Source: Chrysomallon squamiferum
Taxonomy: Eukaryota > Mollusca > Gastropoda > Neomphalida > Peltospiridae
Assembly (NCBI GenBank): GCA_012295275.1
Contig: CM022669.1
Location: 17,572,672-17,634,671, forward strand
Length of the DNA stretch: 62,000 bases
Direction: 5' to 3'
The notes under the pieces were generated by a model, which was given only the letters and a program-made list of their open reading frames with translations, was not told the DNA's origin and did not search any database. The position numbers and the translations under genes are program-made. Of this stretch, positions 58,143-62,000 are shown in pieces (the stretch's first letter is position 1; each line of letters opens with the position of its first letter).

Positions 58143-60352
58143 AAAATAACTTTATGGCAGGCCAACAGCTACTCTTATTAATTAAATTTAAAAAAAAAAA
58201 AAAAAAAACATTCTGTAAACTTTAAACAGACAAGAAAAAATAATCAACAAAATCAACAACAACAAAAAAAAAAAAAAAAAAATAGGAAAAAAAAGAAAGA
58301 ACATTTTTAGCAAAAGAACACAGGTTAGATCAGGAATCAATTCTAAGAATGGACATTTGTTCTGTTTCTCATTCAATCAGAATGTGACTGGATGGTAAAT
58401 GATAAGCCATAGTTTTATGTATTCCAGGATGTCAAATCAACTTTACTTGGTTAAGTGCAACAAGGATCAAGCACACCATTCATGGACACAACTTCATGAC
58501 ACCCAGCCATGAATAAATGAATGAACAAATATTTTACAGTGTCCCAGAACAAGGTTTTGGCACTAAGTACAAAATTATAGATAGATTTTGATAAAATAGT
58601 TCTGTATTTTGAAATGAAGCAACATCAGAAATGTTTGGATCCTAAACTGCTAAAAAAAAATTATATATGTAATAAAGTTTCAGTGTTACCCACTGTTTGA
58701 TAAAAGTATGTCTGGATTATATACCTACTGATAAAGCACACCCAAAGGTGGCAGCCACACTTTATATATGCCCATCAACAGTATTTGTTCAATTTCATTA
58801 AAAAAAAAAAAAAAAAAAACATAATAAAAAATAATAATAAATAAATAAATAAATTAATTAAAAAAAAAAAAAAACTAAAAAAAAATAAAAAAAATAATAG
58901 TAATACCAGGATGAGAACAAAGATGTTTAAAACTGAAATTTAAAGACAAATTTTACAAAAACTGAACTGGATGTTGTCTGTAATTTATCACTAACATTGA
59001 CGAAACCAGTTGGCAAAGTGAACAGTTCTTAAACCCCCAAGACATTTCTGTTCTTCATCAGTAACAGAATTGTTTTCTTTTGTTTTTGTTTTTTTTATTA
59101 ACTAAACCTTCTCAGTTAACAGTATAATGGGGGTTTTTTTCATCCATTTTTTTAATTTTTGGGAACATTTTAAATTGAATATTTTTGTTTTCTAATATTA
59201 AAACAGCAAATATTTCTACTTAATTAAATTTTATTCTGCCGACCTACTTTTATATTAAAATATACATATCATTATTATTATTGGAATGATTATAATTAAA
59301 ACTGTCCAGATTTATCATTTTATGACTTTAATTTAATATAATTAAAATTAACCAATGAAATGTGTATTTAAAGATGTTACTATGTTTTTAATCACATCCT
59401 GTTTATAATAACAATCTAGTTACAGTGTTACAGTTTAACTACATTCTACTAAATCTGTGGTGTCACTTAGGCATGAAACAAATTTCCTTTTGGTGTAAAA
59501 ATATATTTTTTTTAAAACTCATTCTATCTGAAAAGAGAGATTCAAACTAATTAAAATACTGAACATTGTTATCCAAGTTAATGTCACTGAAATAAAAATG
59601 TATTATGTTGTGCAGAAAGTATTTTTAATGTGGAAAAGGTTATTTTTATATTAACAGGCCCAAAAAAAACGTTTGAAACAAATAATTTGATAATAATCAT
59701 AAGAAAATATAATAAAAAAATAGAATATGAAAAAATAAATAAAAGAAAAAAATCAAATCAAATATTAGTTAATAAAATGAATAAATAGAAATCTTATAAA
59801 TAAATAAATAAATAAATATATAAATAAATAAATAATAAACTGAAAATAGAAATAAAATTCAAATTAGCAAAAAATACAGATAAAATAAAATAAACAATTA
59901 ATAATTATCATCATGATTAATAAGTTATTTACAAACAGTAATTAATTTTTGTTTTAATTCATTTATTTATTTTATTTATTTATTATTATTCTTTGATTTT
60001 TAGTATAGAACAAGGATCAGACATGAGTTTACAAAACAATATTGCATTTACGACCAACCCTCTGTAACCATGGTGATTTACTAAACACTGTGGTCAGGTG
60101 ATACATCTCCTGAGAGTGAAAAGGACAATTAATTAATGTTAGTGAAATAAAAGTCGTGAAAATCAATAAAAGTCTTAACTGTAGCTTCATTCTGTCACTG
60201 TGACAGCAGAGGTTCGTTAAGACAAAGGGTGTAGTCTGGGAGTCAAATTTAAAAACATGACACCCAACTTCTTTGAAAAGGTAAAAAAAAAAAATTCAAC
60301 TGGTATTTTGTGTTACACCAAATAAATAATAATAAAATAAAACAAAACAAAA

Positions 60353-60400
<48 letters not shown>

Positions 60401-60919
60401 GTAATAATGAAATAATGAAAGAAAGAAAGAAACAAATAAATAAATAATGAAAGAAAGAAAGAAACAAACAAATAATTAAATAAATAAATAAATATAAAAC
60501 AAATCTATCTCTCTCTCTAAATTTAAAAAGAAGAAAGTTTTATTATAATCGTATTCCAGTATCTTTATGCTATTATCATATTTCCCTTGTCTAATTTATA
60601 AAAATGTATTTTCATGTTAAAAAAAAAAAAATACTATTTGCATTATTAGATTTTTTTATTTTTTTAACTTATAAACACATGCCATATATCTATCTATCTG
60701 TATGGTGTTGCTGGAATGAAACAGACTTGCTTATTCAATAAAAAATAATAAATAAATAAAAACTATACTTTTTCTCTTTGTTAATAATTTGTTTTAGAAG
60801 ACAGAAGTAATTTTTTCTGGACACCAAAGACAAACTGCAATAAATAAATTATGTAAATAAAAATATTGATGTTTTGTTGCAAACTAACAATAATTTTAAA
60901 AAGACTGACTTTATATCAT

Positions 60920-60975
<56 letters not shown>

Positions 60976-62000
60976 TTAAAAAAATTTAAAATAAAATAAA
61001 ATAATAATAAACAATTTTTTTTTAAATAAAAAAAAATAAAAATAATAATAATCAAAAATTACAAAACAAAATAAAAAAAAATAAAATAAAAATAATATAT
61101 AAATCGTTGAAGTAGACATATTTATATACATTAAACTGAATAATGTTGGCAATAAAGTATTAGCAAATATAGACAGGCCATATATCACACTAAAATTTCA
61201 TAAACATATCAGTGGAAACGATATGAAATTTTCAAAAAAATCTCAAATTAGTTAATAATTTCTGATTTGTAGCAATGCAATCTTCTACAGGTTGCAACCA
61301 CAGAAATAAGAAATGAGATTAGATCATACACTGATAAATGTTGATAAGATCGATCACTTGCAGTATCATCTAATTCATATCAATTATTAAAACGAATTAT
61401 ATACAGCTGTACACACAAACAAAGTCTGTGAATGCTGTCATCGATTATAAAAATACTTTGTAACTTCAAATACATTTATTTTGCTTGGACATTTTCTTTT
61501 CTTTATAGTGATTTAGACTAGGCTGGTTTTTAACCATTCATGTATTTAGATCATGCGTTAGAACCCTGTGCATAATTTGTAGTCCTTTCAGATGAAAATC
61601 TAACAGCTCTCATCCATCAGTTATAGAACAGTCTATATCCATCAGATAAAAATATTAGATAGCTAAACCTTGATACTAATTCCTAAAATTAATAACAAGC
61701 CTCTCTGTAAACATTGTGCTATAAATATACACTGTGCTGTTTCATCTCAAGGTTTTGTTAAAATTTTAAATGACAACCAACAAGGAGACTATTGTTAATG
61801 AAAATGTACTTAAAGGAACTGCTTTGAGTATTTTATGACAGTAGAATCATTTTTACGTTTTCTTTTTTTTTAATTATTTTTTTTATTGTTACTGCTTTTC
61901 TATATCAATGTTATATTGATTTGTTTTTTGTCATCTCACTTCAAATTTTATATTTTTCATGTTAATAGACACTTTGATTCAATTAGTTCCATCAAAAAAT

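Larger units (their letters stand above)
54982..62000 (-). other. UBA6 upstream intron, runs off the window
   Basis: At least 7 kb in transcript sense upstream of exon a. I searched for the missing GMGGLGLEIAKNL-type E1 N-terminal exon and saw none. Contents: A-runs (54984-55125, 56281-56308), an island at 57060-57430, a tandem array (57363-58057), a hairpin (58052-58142), AAAT/GAAA microsatellites (59790-59840, 60350-60500) and an (ATA)n run (60922-60975). Confidence 0.55.

Overview
The window looks like nuclear DNA from an invertebrate animal, most likely a mollusc or another lophotrochozoan. It is strongly AT-rich. Genes are split into many small exons with GT-AG introns, and introns and flanks are full of microsatellites and minisatellites. 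Relics of animal transposons are scattered through it: a FLYWCH/MULE transposase, a LINE, Tigger-like and piggyBac-like elements, and two tRNA-derived SINEs of a type I associate with molluscs. The species cannot be named from the sequence alone.

Layout. Positions 1-9,324 hold no intact gene: a decayed LINE fragment with a duplicated segment (1.05-1.95 kb), a broken FLYWCH/MULE transposase pseudogene (3.8-4.4 kb), long simple repeats, and a probable promoter region (8.7-9.3 kb). Positions 9,325-33,618 (+ strand) are a complete 20-exon gene. It encodes a 712-residue PH-SH2 adaptor of the STAP (signal-transducing adaptor protein) family, with a long tyrosine- and proline-rich tail that human STAP1 lacks. 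Positions 33,619-37,495 are the 3' ends of two convergent genes plus the spacer, including two tandem-repeat arrays. Positions 37,496-54,981 (- strand) hold 30 coding exons of UBA6, the ubiquitin-activating E1 enzyme, covering 937 residues to the stop. About 115-120 N-terminal residues lie beyond the right edge. Positions 54,982-62,000 are an upstream UBA6 intron with repeats and one higher-complexity island.

How the genes relate. The adaptor should sit downstream of tyrosine kinases and recruit partners such as Grb2-like proteins; UBA6 feeds ubiquitin into a dedicated E2. They are not an obvious pathway pair. However, from memory STAP1 and UBA6 are also adjacent and convergent on human chromosome 4q13.2, so the arrangement appears to be an ancient conserved gene neighbourhood.

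The exon models were built by hand from splice sites, reading-frame continuity and remembered family sequences. Every junction keeps frame, but transcription starts, UTRs and alternative splicing were not tested against RNA.
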